Below the pieces are notes generated by a model. It was not told where the DNA came from. It worked only from the letters and a program-made list of their open reading frames with translations, and made no database searches. DNA of 64,000 nucleotides from the NCBI GenBank assembly GCA_013400155.1, contig VXBM01000267.1, forward strand, positions 211,709 through 275,708. The letters are read 5' to 3'. Every line of letters starts with the position of its first letter. Position 1 is the stretch's first letter. The position numbers and the translations under genes are program-made. Below, piece by piece: positions 26,664 to 37,436 of the stretch. Origin of the DNA: Helopsaltes ochotensis (taxonomy: Eukaryota > Chordata > Aves > Passeriformes > Locustellidae).

Positions 26664-27298
26664 NNNNNNNNNNNNNNNNNNNNNNNNNNNNNNNNNNNNN
26701 NNNNNNNNNNNNNNNNNNNNNNNNNNNNNNNNNNNNNNNNNNNNNNNNNNNNNNNNNNNNNNNNNNNNNNNNNNNNNNNNNNNNNNNNNNNNNNNNNNNN
26801 NNNNNNNNNNNNNNNNNNNNNNNNNNNNNNNNNNNNNNNNNNNNNNNNNNNNNNNNNNNNNNNNNNNNNNNNNNNNNNNNNNNNNNNNNNNNNNNNNNNN
26901 NNNNNNNNNNNNNNNNNNNNNNNNNNNNNNNNNNNNNNNNNNNNNNNNNNNNNNNNNNNNNNNNNNNNNNNNNNNNNNNNNNNNNNNNNNNNNNNNNNNN
27001 NNNNNNNNNNNNNNNNNNNNNNNNNNNNNNNNNNNNNNNNNNNNNNNNNNNNNNNNNNNNNNNNNNNNNNNNNNNNNNNNNNNNNNNNNNNNNNNNNNNN
27101 NNNNNNNNNNNNNNNNNNNNNNNNNNNNNNNNNNNNNNNNNNNNNNNNNNNNNNNNNNNNNNNNNNNNNNNNNNNNNNNNNNNNNNNNNNNNNNNNNNNN
27201 NNNNNNNNNNNNNNNNNNNNNNNNNNNNNNNNNNNNNNNNNNNNNNNNNNNNNNNNNNNNNNNNNNNNNNNNNNNNNNNNNNNNNNNNNNNNNNNNNN
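26664..27298. other. Assembly gap (635 N)
   Basis: Run of N inside the CpG-rich block. The long frames crossing it consist mostly of unknown residues and are not evidence of coding. Confidence 0.99.
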
Positions 27299-27305
27299 CC
27301 CGCAC

Positions 27306-27337
27306 CCGGCACTGCCCGCAGCCGGCACTGCCCGCAG
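27306..27337. repeat. 16-base GC-rich tandem repeat at gap edge
   Basis: CCGGCACTGCCCGCAG occurs twice in perfect tandem, eight bases from the end of the gap. The missing 635 bases may therefore contain more copies, a common cause of assembly failure. Confidence 0.85.
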
Positions 27338-28159
27338 CCCGTGGAGCCCTCCGGCGCTGGCACTGCTCATGAACTGCACTTCAGGGAACACGGGGCTTTG
27401 GGGCGGCTCGGTGTGTTTACTGCATATCCGAGCTCTCCTCACTGCCTGAACTTCTCCTTTGCTGATGAAGAGTGGGGAAAGAAAAACTGGCAACAAGTTT
27501 CAACCATTGTAGGAGTCATGTAGGATATAGACACTTTCTGCAGGTAAAACTCCTTTCCAGCGATCTCCGAGTTTAACATATGCTGACAGTCAGTAACGGC
27601 CCAGGGCGCCTGCATCCGTGCATTCCCAGCTCCACGCTGCATTCCCACAAAGTGTCACTAGTTTCCCTCTGAGGGCTATACACACGTGAGCAACCTCCTC
27701 TCCCTTGGGGTGAAATTCCCATGTCCCCTACACCCACTTTGCTGTTTGTCTTTCCAGCTGACACTCTTTGAACTTGAGGGGAAAAAAACTTCAGTCCACC
27801 AGCTAAATGAACATCTCAGCAATCTCAAGATGTCTCGGAAGGTTCCCAGGTCATAAAAAATGTGTAATAATTCTCTGATGCCCTTTCTTTTCTTATCCTC
27901 TCTCATTTGTTTTGTTTTAAATTTGGCATTTTGTCTGCTATATTTTGGGTACTTCAAAAATCACCCGAGTCAAAACAAATTGTAGATGAAAGATAACAAC
28001 AGAGAGGAGAAAGAAAACAGAGCAAGGAAAAGAGTTAAAATAAAACCAGAGAGAAATATACCCAGCTGACTGGCTTTCCTACTCCCACATAAATAACAGA
28101 TAGCCAGTAAATAAGTAAGTTACAGGGCTCAGCCAAGCCCAGGAGACTGGTGGACATGA

Positions 28160-28260
28160 TCCTGCAAGTTTATTAGAACACGGAAACAGCTGGAAGGTGA
28201 TCCGGGAGGTCATCGAGTCTATTCTGCTGCTATCTCTGGCAGTGCCTCACCCAAGACCCC
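28160..28260 (-). mobile_element. Possible degraded CR1 tail, minus strand
   Basis: AGCTGGAAGGTGATCCGGGA followed by GGTCATCGAGTC resembles the reverse complement of a CR1 3' end (GGTTGGAAGGGACCTC...GGTCATCGAGTCC). The expected ATAGAATCA start is not clear, so this is tentative. Confidence 0.35.
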
Positions 28261-29121
28261 CACTGGGACCAATTTTTTCTCAGCTAGGAAGAGATGGAAA
28301 TACCCCACCACGATCAGCCCTGTGATTTGGGACTCGCACCACAAGGTATAAGAGCAGAATTTGGTCCCCTTGCTGTATTACTGAATTACATTCATTTCAA
28401 GGCATTCTCAAGCACACACTTCACAAAATCTTTTCTAGTGCTACCATGAATTTCTAAGCAGCAGTCAATTCCTCAGATCTGCCTTAAATTCAACACAGTG
28501 GCCTATAGGACTCTGGCCAGTGTTAATCCTACGGATATTCCCAAGAGATAACACATCCCCATGCAACAGTTCCAAGATCTCTGGGTAGTTACTGGGAAGA
28601 GAGTCCTGAAAAGATTAACTGTTAATGTTACTTTTCCAGCAAGGTGCTAAATGCTGTGCTCTCAGAAGGTTTCTTACACTTTCCCAGGGTGGGATGTGTC
28701 TCATTTAACTGTAGATGTCTGCCATGCAGACACTGTCATTTGAATCAGTCTCTCCAGGGTAATGATAACAGGAAACGGGCGCTTAGTGTAATTTAGGTGC
28801 CTTTACTTTTGTTTCCACTTAAAGCTGAAACAAATCCTTCTCACATGATTCACTGACTCTCTTCAGCTTCTCTTCTCTCTCTCTTTAAAGGGAGACTGGA
28901 TAAGAAGGAAGTATGTGCTTCCGAGCTGTCAGCTTAAGTGAGGCAGATCCCCAACTTTGCTGTTGAGTGTAACTTAGATTTTGTTGGCATGTGTAAGCAT
29001 CCAGCAGTTGCTTTCCTTTATGCTACTTTTCGCTAGTGAGAATTAAGGAGCTTTCTCTGCCTCACCTGAACCCTTCTCTCTAGCATCACTGCTAACAATC
29101 CATCTATTCCAGTTTTCTTCA

Positions 29122-29334
29122 TTAATATTTCTGCCTTTGCATCCTGTTAGTTAAAGCTTTCACCAGGCTTGCCAATGTATCCCACCAATATGAGATCGTA
29201 TTACCACGTAAGCCAATACCATTGTAGTAATACCATAAGAATGACAGCAAAGCTCCCATACTAAGAATGATGCCAATGTCTTCCACAAAGGATGCAGGAT
29301 TTAACCTGTCTATGCCAGCCCACTGATTTGCCAT
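29122..29334 (-). other. Unassigned 70-codon open reading frame with one possible membrane segment
   Basis: The frame starts at an ATG in good context (GGGAGATGG) and ends in TAA. The peptide begins MANQWAGIDRLNPASF, has a hydrophobic stretch EDIGIILSMGALLSFLWYYY at about residues 18-37 and ends TNRMQRQKY. I do not recognise a family. Two in-frame stops (TAG TGA) precede the ATG and there are no flanking splice signals that link it to RGS6. It may be chance, or a fragment of a retrocopied gene. It is reported only because its composition looks more protein-like than other short frames here. Confidence 0.2.
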
Positions 29335-30875
29335 CTCCCTTCACTACAGTTCAAAATTGAAGAGAATGTGTATCAGCAGGAGGAACAGCTCCAACAGACC
29401 AAGGAAGGTACAAGCTTGCCTTCTCATAATCAAACTTCCGGCATTTGTTTGAGTAGGATGAATGTGGGGGACGGACACTAGTCATAAAACCAGCTGGATT
29501 TCATTAGCACAACCCCAGATTTATTTCAGAACACTCATTTGAAGAGTATTTTAATACAGTATATTAATTTTGCACTTAATCACTACAATTTAATTGCAAA
29601 TGAGTGCCACTGTACATAACTGCAGTAACCATATGCAAGTTCAGTACCTGTTTAACAATGGAATTTCAAACTCATTTATGTAATTAGTAACACTCCCTTG
29701 TTTTCTTACAGGTTATCTTTCACGTTTTTCAAAACAGTGAAGTGCATTGAATTTTCACTGTTTTGCTGCTCGCATGCTTTCAGTCCTTCTCCTTGGAAGG
29801 GAAACCTGATAAATAGGATGGTAAGTTCCAATGTCACTGAAAATCACTTCCTGGGGAATTCCTCTTTCAGACCTTGCAGGCTAGCAGACTGCATTACAGT
29901 GACAGTTGTTCACATGCTTTAGTAGTATTTGATTTTCTAAGTAAAAAAGAATGAAAAAAACCACAAACTAAAGAAGGCTGTGGAATCAGGTTCTTATCTG
30001 CTGTAAAAAGAGGACACCGAGCCTGCTCACTACCAGCAAAGGCCAAAGCTGGACTGACTGTGTGATCACTGACAGCAGATTTCCTCAGCCCAAGAGCAGG
30101 CACAGCTCTGCAGTGAACCTGCAAGCTTCTCTGGCCTTCCCTGCAAATGCTCACTCAGCCTTCTGGAATATGACTGACCCAAAAACCCTCCACAAGTACC
30201 TGCCCCTTTACCCATCCATGTGCTGAGACACAACCCACAGCCACAGCGCTGCAAAAAAGCCTCCGCAGCGTTATTCAGACTGTAAAAAAAGTGGGGTTTA
30301 CTGGCTCTCAGCCTGCTGCAGGATTATGCAGGTATCTACATAATTTTTCACAATAGAAGTTTTGACTTCACAACTTGAGAAGTCAACTACTCAAAATCTC
30401 CACACAGAGAGTCCTGTTAAGGTGAGAAAAGCCGTTGGGTAGTCAGCACATGCCAAAATTAGAAGTAGTTGTTGCAAACCTGACTTGGTGACTGCCAATA
30501 CTGCAACAGTTCTTAGCCACGTGATGACCATACTATTTTCGTCACACAAGCCCTGCCACAAAGACACACGTAAATCCTACATATTGTTAGGGGGCTCAGG
30601 AGCAACGTGCTGCATCTCATCACATCATACGAGTCTGCAAACCCTTGCACGAAGAAGATACCTGCCAACATGGCTCTGCTAAACACTGCTTCTGAGATTA
30701 CTTACATAGGTCTAGTATAGGCATCTGTAGCAGTGCTATGGGCCAAATCCTGCCTTTCTCATTTTTATTCAAATGAGTGTTTCTAGCAGTTCAAGACACG
30801 CCAAACATTGCATTTCACCTATGCAAGAGAGTAGGATCAGTCCCATTCATTTAGTCAAGTAAGAAAAGGTTTCAC

Positions 30876-31001
30876 CTGAGGTTTTCTGAGCTGAATTCTG
30901 ATTCCAGGAAACGAAGGAACTGGTCTCGCCCTACTGGGTCCTTCAGCACCTCATCCATGGAGAAACCCCATCTTTTCACACGCTGCTGACTAGGTTCTTT
31001 A
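30876..31001 (-). CDS. RGS6: RGS6 coding exon, start of RGS domain
   Basis: This 126-base exon begins with T (completing Ser), then has 41 codons: KEPSQQRVKRWGFSMDEVLK followed by DPVGRDQFLRFLESEFSSENL, and ends with AG of an Arg codon. VKRWG opens the RGS fold, and the FLESEFSSENL helix carries the Glu-Asn pair that contacts the Galpha switch regions (family knowledge). The acceptor is ctccaaacag and the donor is CTCAG before GTGAAA. Confidence 0.97.
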
Positions 31002-34000
31002 CTGTTTGGAGAGAGAAGGAAAAACAGATGGAATGTGCATCTCTGCCTGCTGTCCGAGCAGCTGCTGCTGTTGCTGCTAAGTGAAGGGAGAAAGATTATT
31101 AGATGAGATGTTGGTTTTTTTCTTAAGATTTTTCAGAAATACAAGTTAGTGAATAACATAAAAAACATATAAAGACCAGGGTCATCACTATTTGCTAACA
31201 ATACAAGTTAGCAAATAACATCAAAAACCTATAAAGACCAGGACTGGAGGACTTCAAATCATTAAATCATTTGAGTCATTAAAGGACAGTATTTGGGTGC
31301 TACATATGTGGTGAAACAAGAGAGAATGTGAATGATCTGATTTTCAGAGTATTTTCTGGTAGGTTTCATTTGAAGAAAAGCATACCATGCATGCCTAAAT
31401 GATTATTCATTATGCAGTTCTTGCATATATCCTCAAAGGTACCCTAGGATTTCTTATGCATCAAGGCAGAAATTTCCTAGCAATGCTTCCTGGGTCACTG
31501 GTGAGCTCCAGTGCGTTTCCTTGTGCCCCACACAGTGCTGCCTGGTCACTTAGCTTCCAATTTTCAGATCCACATTTGCATTAGAAAAGCAGTTCCACTA
31601 AGAAGCACTGCAGACAAAGTATCTAAAATGATTACTGGTTTGTGGTCTTTTATTTTTCAGTGCCTCTGATTTTTGCATGCCTAAGTCTCAGAAGACTAAA
31701 AAGCATCTTCCTCCTACTCTCCATGACCAAACTTTTATTTTGTGTCTCAGAGGGGATACTGATATGCAGAGGCACCCAAAATCACTAGCAACCTTTCTCC
31801 TTAATTATTTCTTAACACAGCCCAACTTACATAAGCTGTTGTTTGAATTGCCAAACATGTTGCAGAGATGCCTGTGGGGAGAGGTGGTGCCTGGGAATCA
31901 CGAGGATCCTATGAGACAGCCTGCATCAGAGCGTAATCTGGGCTCACAAAGTGTTTGAAAGCTTCTGGTGTGATGGCGTCATACTATGAGACAACCATTA
32001 AAACATAGCTCAGCTGCTCACATTTGTGACAGCAGAGCCATTGTTAACAGTACATATCCATTAAACTGTGTGTCTCGTCATGTCCACAGCGATTCCTAAT
32101 CATGGAGCCTTAGGGGACAGTGGCGATCTGTGCTGAAGACAAATAAGCCAAAGGGGTAAATAAAATGCCTGCTTTCATTTTCTCTTGGTGTAAAGGCTAA
32201 GCAAAATTGATAGGCATGTCCTTAGTCGAGGAGCAGCACACTGGGGATGGCTCCTCCTGCACTCCCCCTCAGGAGCCAGCAGCGCTGCAGACAAGGGTGC
32301 AGATCCAGCCTACTTGTTACGTGAACCAGCCTGGACATCGGGACACGAGAGCCATGCTTGTGCAGAGCCATGCACAATCTAAGCTCAGGGAATTTCCTGC
32401 TGAATACCTGCTCTTCTTGCACTACACAATGTTCTAGCACACACACAAAAAAAGGCCAAAGTGCTGTCTAAAATGGGATGCTTTCCGTGGTATTTCCTGA
32501 GTCCTGACTGCCGTGGAGGATGAACTGTAGTGGCATGGGGCTGCCCATACTCAGCAGCCAGCTTGTCACTAGCAGTGAGAGGCTCTTTGTTTTCCTGTGC
32601 AAGAGCTCTGCTCTCTTAACTGAGGAAACAGCTTTGCAAGCAACACAAGGAGATCTTGGGGATCATTTAATTATTCATGCAAGTTGCAACTAGATGCAGA
32701 TGCAGTTAGCTTTTTTACAATAGAGAATAAAATGGAAATACAGAGTTGTTTGTTCTTCCATCTCCCCACACTACAGCTTTCTCTTTTTCATCCACAGGAA
32801 AATCACCTTCCTTAACTCTGAAATCATAGCAGAAGCCAAGCATTTATTTTAAATTCCTATAAGGCTATGACATCAGGTTAATTGTATTCTTCAGGGACAC
32901 AGACATCTTTTCTGGGATTTGCAGCTATGTCAACAGATGCAGAAATAATGGATGCCTGGATTACCTTGTGGGTGAAGGTTTCTGCAGAAGTGTTTTGCAA
33001 GGGCTGTATCTGGTACTAGCCCGACTAAGGAGCATGGAGAAAAAGAGAGAAACTAGCTAAAAAAGAAACAACAAATAGTAAAATTATGTGAAGAGGGGCA
33101 GAGGTTAGGAAAATAATGAATTTCTGTGACTACCAGAGAAGCATGTGAAAACAACTTCCACATCCCAAACTACTTGGTTTTTAAATGGGGCGAAATCTTG
33201 TCATTTTCCTGGAACACTGATTTCTTATGAATCCAATTTCTTGGGCCAATAGCATCTCTAAATTATTATTCAAGAACACACAGGATTAGATTTGGCATTC
33301 TCTTATCAAAAATTTGCTAAAGTGAACTCTCAGTTCAGATTTGGTGCCAAATGGCATCAACTAAACATTGGAGAAGCTGCTGAGCTCTTGCAGGTGTTGG
33401 CCACAGGATATGACTGAGTAATGAAAGCAATATGGGGCATGGTAATTCCATTCAAATTTGCTGTGGGAGCTGTTAGGCATAGTGGCAGGTAGGACAATTC
33501 CAGCCCCTTTACAAGGATTGTGGATAGCCTGTGAAGGCAAGAGACACGGACACAGGCCGTATTTCCTTTGTGCCAGCATCACATGGGCAAAACATGATGG
33601 CTGTTGCAGTGTTCTGCTTTGTTGGGTTTTTTTTTTAGGGAGGGGGTGTTTGTTTTTTTCTTTGTTTTACCGTTGAGAAAAAAAAGGTGCAAGATATAAG
33701 GAATATCTTACAGATATTCCTCCCTGTTTTCATCTACTTGACATCATAACAGAGACAAGTCAGCTTGTTCACCACCAGGTGAGGCCCGGACTCACTCTAT
33801 CAACCTGTTACAATGCTGACCTGCCAAGTCTCACACATCACACGTGAGCTACATTCTTCTGGCTCCTGTGCCAAACTCACTCTGCACAGCAGGAATGGCC
33901 ACTACTCTATAACTCATCCCATTTTGCCAGTGGCATCTTTCATGGGATTCTATGACAGAAGCAGGGCTGGAGCACTGCAGCTGGAGAAGAGCAGGCTCCC

Positions 34001-34317
34001 CAAGGGTCAAATGACATGGGTGGAACAAGTTTGTCTTAGCAGCATCCTATAGCTTTAGGCTCCTAGACCCAAGTGTGTGCATGTGCTCAACAGGTACGAG
34101 AACATCCATTACCTGACTTACAGAGTCCCATACATCAAGCCATATGGAAGTGGCAGGGCTGAATAATTCACAGACACCAGTGATAAACTTCAGCTATGTT
34201 CTTGAATCTTGAAGTACAGACATACAGCTTCCTTTCCAAACAGGGCAGTGTGAAGAGTATACAAACAAAATGGCAAGAAAACTCTCACATTAGTTAAAAC
34301 TACCAATCATTTTTTAC
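31002..34317. other. RGS6 intron, 3.3 kb
   Basis: Holds a 62-base-period duplication (31139-31242) and a short CAG/CTG-type triplet stretch (about 31057-31078) close to the acceptor of the RGS-domain exon, plus T-runs near 33626-33662. No gene or named repeat seen in the rest. Confidence 0.7.
31139..31242. repeat. Imperfect tandem duplication, 62-base period
   Basis: ATACAAGTTAGTGAATAACA starts at 31139 and a near copy, ATACAAGTTAGCAAATAACA, at 31201; both copies end with ATAAAGACCAGG (31169-31180 and 31231-31242). The intervening 20 bases complete one period. The few mismatches indicate an old local duplication. Confidence 0.9.
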
Positions 34318-34428
34318 CTCATTTCAATGTCCCACAATGCTGCATCATCACTTATCCAGGGATTGGAAGGCTCAGCAGGAGTTATAAAGGGGTCATATTC
34401 CACATACTGCTCTGTGTAGGCGATTAAA
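34318..34428 (-). CDS. RGS6: RGS6 coding exon, GGL domain part 2 with NPW motif
   Basis: This 111-base exon finishes the split Ser codon, then encodes 36 codons from LIAYTEQYVEYDPFITPAEP through SNPWISDDAALWDIEM, and ends with AG of another Ser codon. The Asn-Pro-Trp motif is the GGL counterpart of Asn-Pro-Phe in G-gamma; the Trp is a hallmark of R7 RGS proteins and their choice of Gbeta5. The acceptor is ctgccag directly behind a 16-base T run. The donor is GAG before GTAAAA. Confidence 0.97.
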
Positions 34429-34437
34429 CTGGCAGGT

Positions 34438-34453
34438 AAAAAAAAAAAAAAAG
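34438..34453 (-). promoter_or_regulatory. Poly(T) polypyrimidine tract of the GGL exon acceptor
   Basis: In gene orientation, 16 T residues are followed by ACCTGCCAG and then the exon. It serves as the polypyrimidine tract for U2AF, but is an almost pure homopolymer and so prone to length change. Confidence 0.75.
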
Positions 34454-37199
34454 GAAACAGAAATAAAGTAAGGGTTTGAATGCTCAGTCACATGTTAGAG
34501 AGGTACAGCTTTTCTTTTTATCCTGTTGGGTTGGAGATTTTTTTGGTTTTTGTTTTTGTGTGTGCTTCTTTTTATTTATAGGGATTAGTCAGTTTCTCAG
34601 CAACCACAGGAGTCCCTTTTCCCAGAGATGATGCATGCAAGGATTTTTCTGCAAACACCCACCAGCTCACTGCAGTATTTTCCTGAACAGCAGCATTTTC
34701 CTCAAGCTTGTCTCTGTTGAGATGCCCCCAAAAAACCTGATGAGGCAATAACTGGACTGCAAAGTGTGTGTCACCCTGTTAATTTGCTGCATGTTACTAT
34801 TGCCTCTCATCCTTTTAATTTTTGCAAACTTTTGCACCCATACAAATTTATGCACTACAAGAAACCCACCTAAAGAAGGTCATGGGCTGCAGCTAAGAAT
34901 ATGCTTAAATCTTTGGAGGATCATAGTCCTAAGCATCAAAGCTTTGCCTATAGATAATGTTTTAGTTATGTTGGTACAGTATTTAGTCTAACAGCACTAC
35001 TGTAAAATACTTGAACAGTAATAATTAACTTAGACTACAGTAAATTATATGCATGTTGGAAAAATACCTGGCCTTTACACTGGCTTGCTTCATGGTGAGT
35101 CAGTTAAGGCATATAGACCCTAATCCTCACTGGGATGAGATTCAAAGAGGTTTTTGGGAAAAGGACTGTGTCTGCTTGAATAAATGATTCAGAATTGCAC
35201 TGGGGTTAGGGCTAGGGGGTGCATTTTTACAAAAGAAAATATGAAATAAATCAGAAGAGATTTCTTTTAGTCTATATTAGAAATACTCCAAGGCACTGTA
35301 ATTTTTTTTGCCTATGTCTGTCAAGTAGTAAACTAAGTTAATTATACTGAACAACCAGTGTACCTGCACCTGTGATTGTCCATGCTAAACTTTACCTCTG
35401 GTTCTTCCACATCTCAAAAAGGCAGACGAATTAAAAGACCCTGCGAAACAAAGGGTCATAAAAGGCAGAAAGTTTCCCTGACCTGCTCTATAGTAATTAT
35501 TTCTTTTTGTTTGTCCTAGCTCTTATCATGAGGCATTAAAATCATACACTTCTGTAACCACAGTAGGTTCCCATTGCCCCTTAGGGCACTCAGGGCTGTC
35601 TCATCTCGTTTCATTAATTACATTTCATGACTGCTGTGGGTCAAGGGTTGGAGGAGGGAGCAGCATCCAATTTCACAGAGCAGCAGCAGTCCCTCAGACA
35701 TCAATGAAAGAGAGGGTTGGTTAAAAAAGAAAAGAAAGCCAAAAAGGATCAATCAGGAGGTATCTGCTGTGAAACCTGAATTGCTCCTAATAGAATAATA
35801 AGAAGGCATCAGAGGTGCTAGTAGAAGTACTAGCAAAAAGGGAAGGGGGGAAAAAACTAAAATGAAACAAGGGGGAAATTCTAAGCACATTTTGCTGATT
35901 CAGTATAATGGCAGCAGCAGAATCATTGCCTCATTGTCTAAAGGAGGCTACAGGCAGAGGACTCCTAAGGAAAAGCATTTTTGTCAAAATGCAAACCTGG
36001 TCTTTTGGGTGATAAACTGATTACCCGGCAGAAGAGGTGGTGGGAACAGTTGACTGAAGAGTGCAGAGCTTGCCTTGAGAACCCAGCAAGGGGGCCTGCT
36101 GAGCCTTCACAGGAGCTTTGATGAGAAGCTGAAAGGATAGCACAGATTTTCATCTAGGGAACTGAGATTGCTTCTGGTAGGAAGATGCTCATTCTTCCCC
36201 AGCCATTTCAGTGATACTGTGTCTAATGAAATTGTCTAATGCTGCACAATGCAGTCAGGGAAAACAATAGACAGAATATATTGATAGTTTTGCTCAACAT
36301 TCTCAAAGCTCAATGGCTAAAACTGACAGTGAGCAGGTCCCAAGTGGGGAGAAAGGATGTGGCAGAAAGTTGCCAAGGTGAGTGGAGCAGCTGAGGGATA
36401 CCTGTTTCTACAGTTGGTACAGATCTATTCCTGGAAGCAGAACAGAAAGGAAGGAGAAGAAAATCTTTAGTGGCGAGTATTTATCTCACAGAAGCTGGAG
36501 AGCCTTCCTCGTCTGACAGACAAGGGCTATCCCAAGAACAGTGTGAATTCATGTAAAATAAATACAATTGATCTATTACTATTGGAACAATTTATATCTT
36601 ATTCCTATAACTTGTTTGCCCTAGTGCTTCCTGACTTACTTGCTCTGTGTTACTTCCCTCACCCTCTCTGAAAGTGCCTTTGTGCTATACTGAAAAACTG
36701 GCAGACGGTGCCACTGTCAGGCTTGACTGTTGAAGGAGGTATGCCAGGAAGTCATCTCCTGTACCCTGATCTGTCACACTGTCACCTAAACTGTCCCAAG
36801 AGCAGGATCCAGCCTGAAAATTGACTTGATCATAGCAGCATCTCCTTACACAGCAAATTTGTTCCTAGTGAGTATAATCAGTGTTTTAATGGGGCTTTCA
36901 AGGCTGCACATTTTTTCAGGCAATTGTGCAAGTCAGGTCATCCATGTTCATTCCTCCTCACCAGTCCCCACCCCTGCAAAGCCACTGGACCCATCAACTC
37001 CTCCACTTCCCTCCTATCTGCTCTGCAATGCTCCACATCCAGGCTGCACTTCCCAGCACTCTCCACACCGAGTCCTTGGACTTTCAATCAATACTGCCAA
37101 TATTCAAATCAATATTCAAAGTCATCACATGATCAAACACCTCCTCACAGGATATAAAGATCACAAGCATGATTTCCATTCTTTATAATTATTAATAAT

Positions 37200-37436
37200 T
37201 ATTTAGAAATAAAAGGTTCTTCACCCAGAGGGTGTTTGGGCACTGGAACAGCCTCCCCAGGGAAGCAGTCATGGCAATAATCCTGCCAAAATTCAAGAAG
37301 TGTTGGGTCAATTCTCTCAGGCACATGGTGTGATCCTTGGCCCTGCACAGGGGCTTTCCTGTGCAGGGCCAGGGACTGGACTTGATGGACTTGATCCTGG
37401 TGTGCCCCCTCCAACTCAGCTTATTCTGTGATTCTG
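37200..37436 (+). mobile_element. CR1 LINE 3' tail fragment
   Basis: Starts ATTTAGAAATAAAAGGTTCT, continues with the CR1 segment GGGCACTGGAACAGCCTCCC, then TCAAGAAGTGTTGGG, and finishes with CTTATTCTGTGATTCTG (about 37419-37435). It is 5' truncated and antisense to RGS6. A 13-base inverted repeat lies inside it (37339-37370). Confidence 0.88.
37339..37370. repeat. Perfect 13-base inverted repeat (hairpin) inside CR1
   Basis: GGCCCTGCACAGG (37339-37351) and CCTGTGCAGGGCC (37358-37370) are exact reverse complements separated by six bases, GGCTTT. The stem would be GC-rich and stable in RNA from either strand. Confidence 0.9.

Larger units (their letters stand above)
26450..27380. promoter_or_regulatory. 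CpG-rich block around an assembly gap; possible intragenic CpG island
   Basis: Both flanks of the gap are much richer in CpG than the rest of the window (for example GGGGACGGGGCAAGCGTCCC on the left and CCGCACCCGGCACTGCCCGC on the right). A GC box, CCCCGCCC, sits at 26534-26541. This suggests a CpG island whose core was not assembled. In RGS6 it could be an alternative promoter or the start of an antisense RNA; both are inference, and no TSS can be read from the sequence. Confidence 0.5.
22803..30875. other. RGS6 intron, 8 kb, with CpG-rich gap
   Basis: Contains a GC-rich block around a 635-base gap (about 26450-27380), a possible degraded CR1 piece near 28160-28260 and a 70-codon frame of unknown meaning at 29122-29334. 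A T-run lies near 23270-23282. Otherwise I see nothing to name. Confidence 0.75.

Noticed and set aside
26353..27523. Several open frames of 260-380 codons on both strands
   Set aside because: They consist largely of unknown residues from the 635-base gap; the real parts are short and lack any motif.
35203..35220. GGGGTTAGGGCTAGGGGG as an interstitial telomere repeat
   Set aside because: Only one exact TTAGGG unit with a degenerate neighbour; too short to support a telomeric origin.
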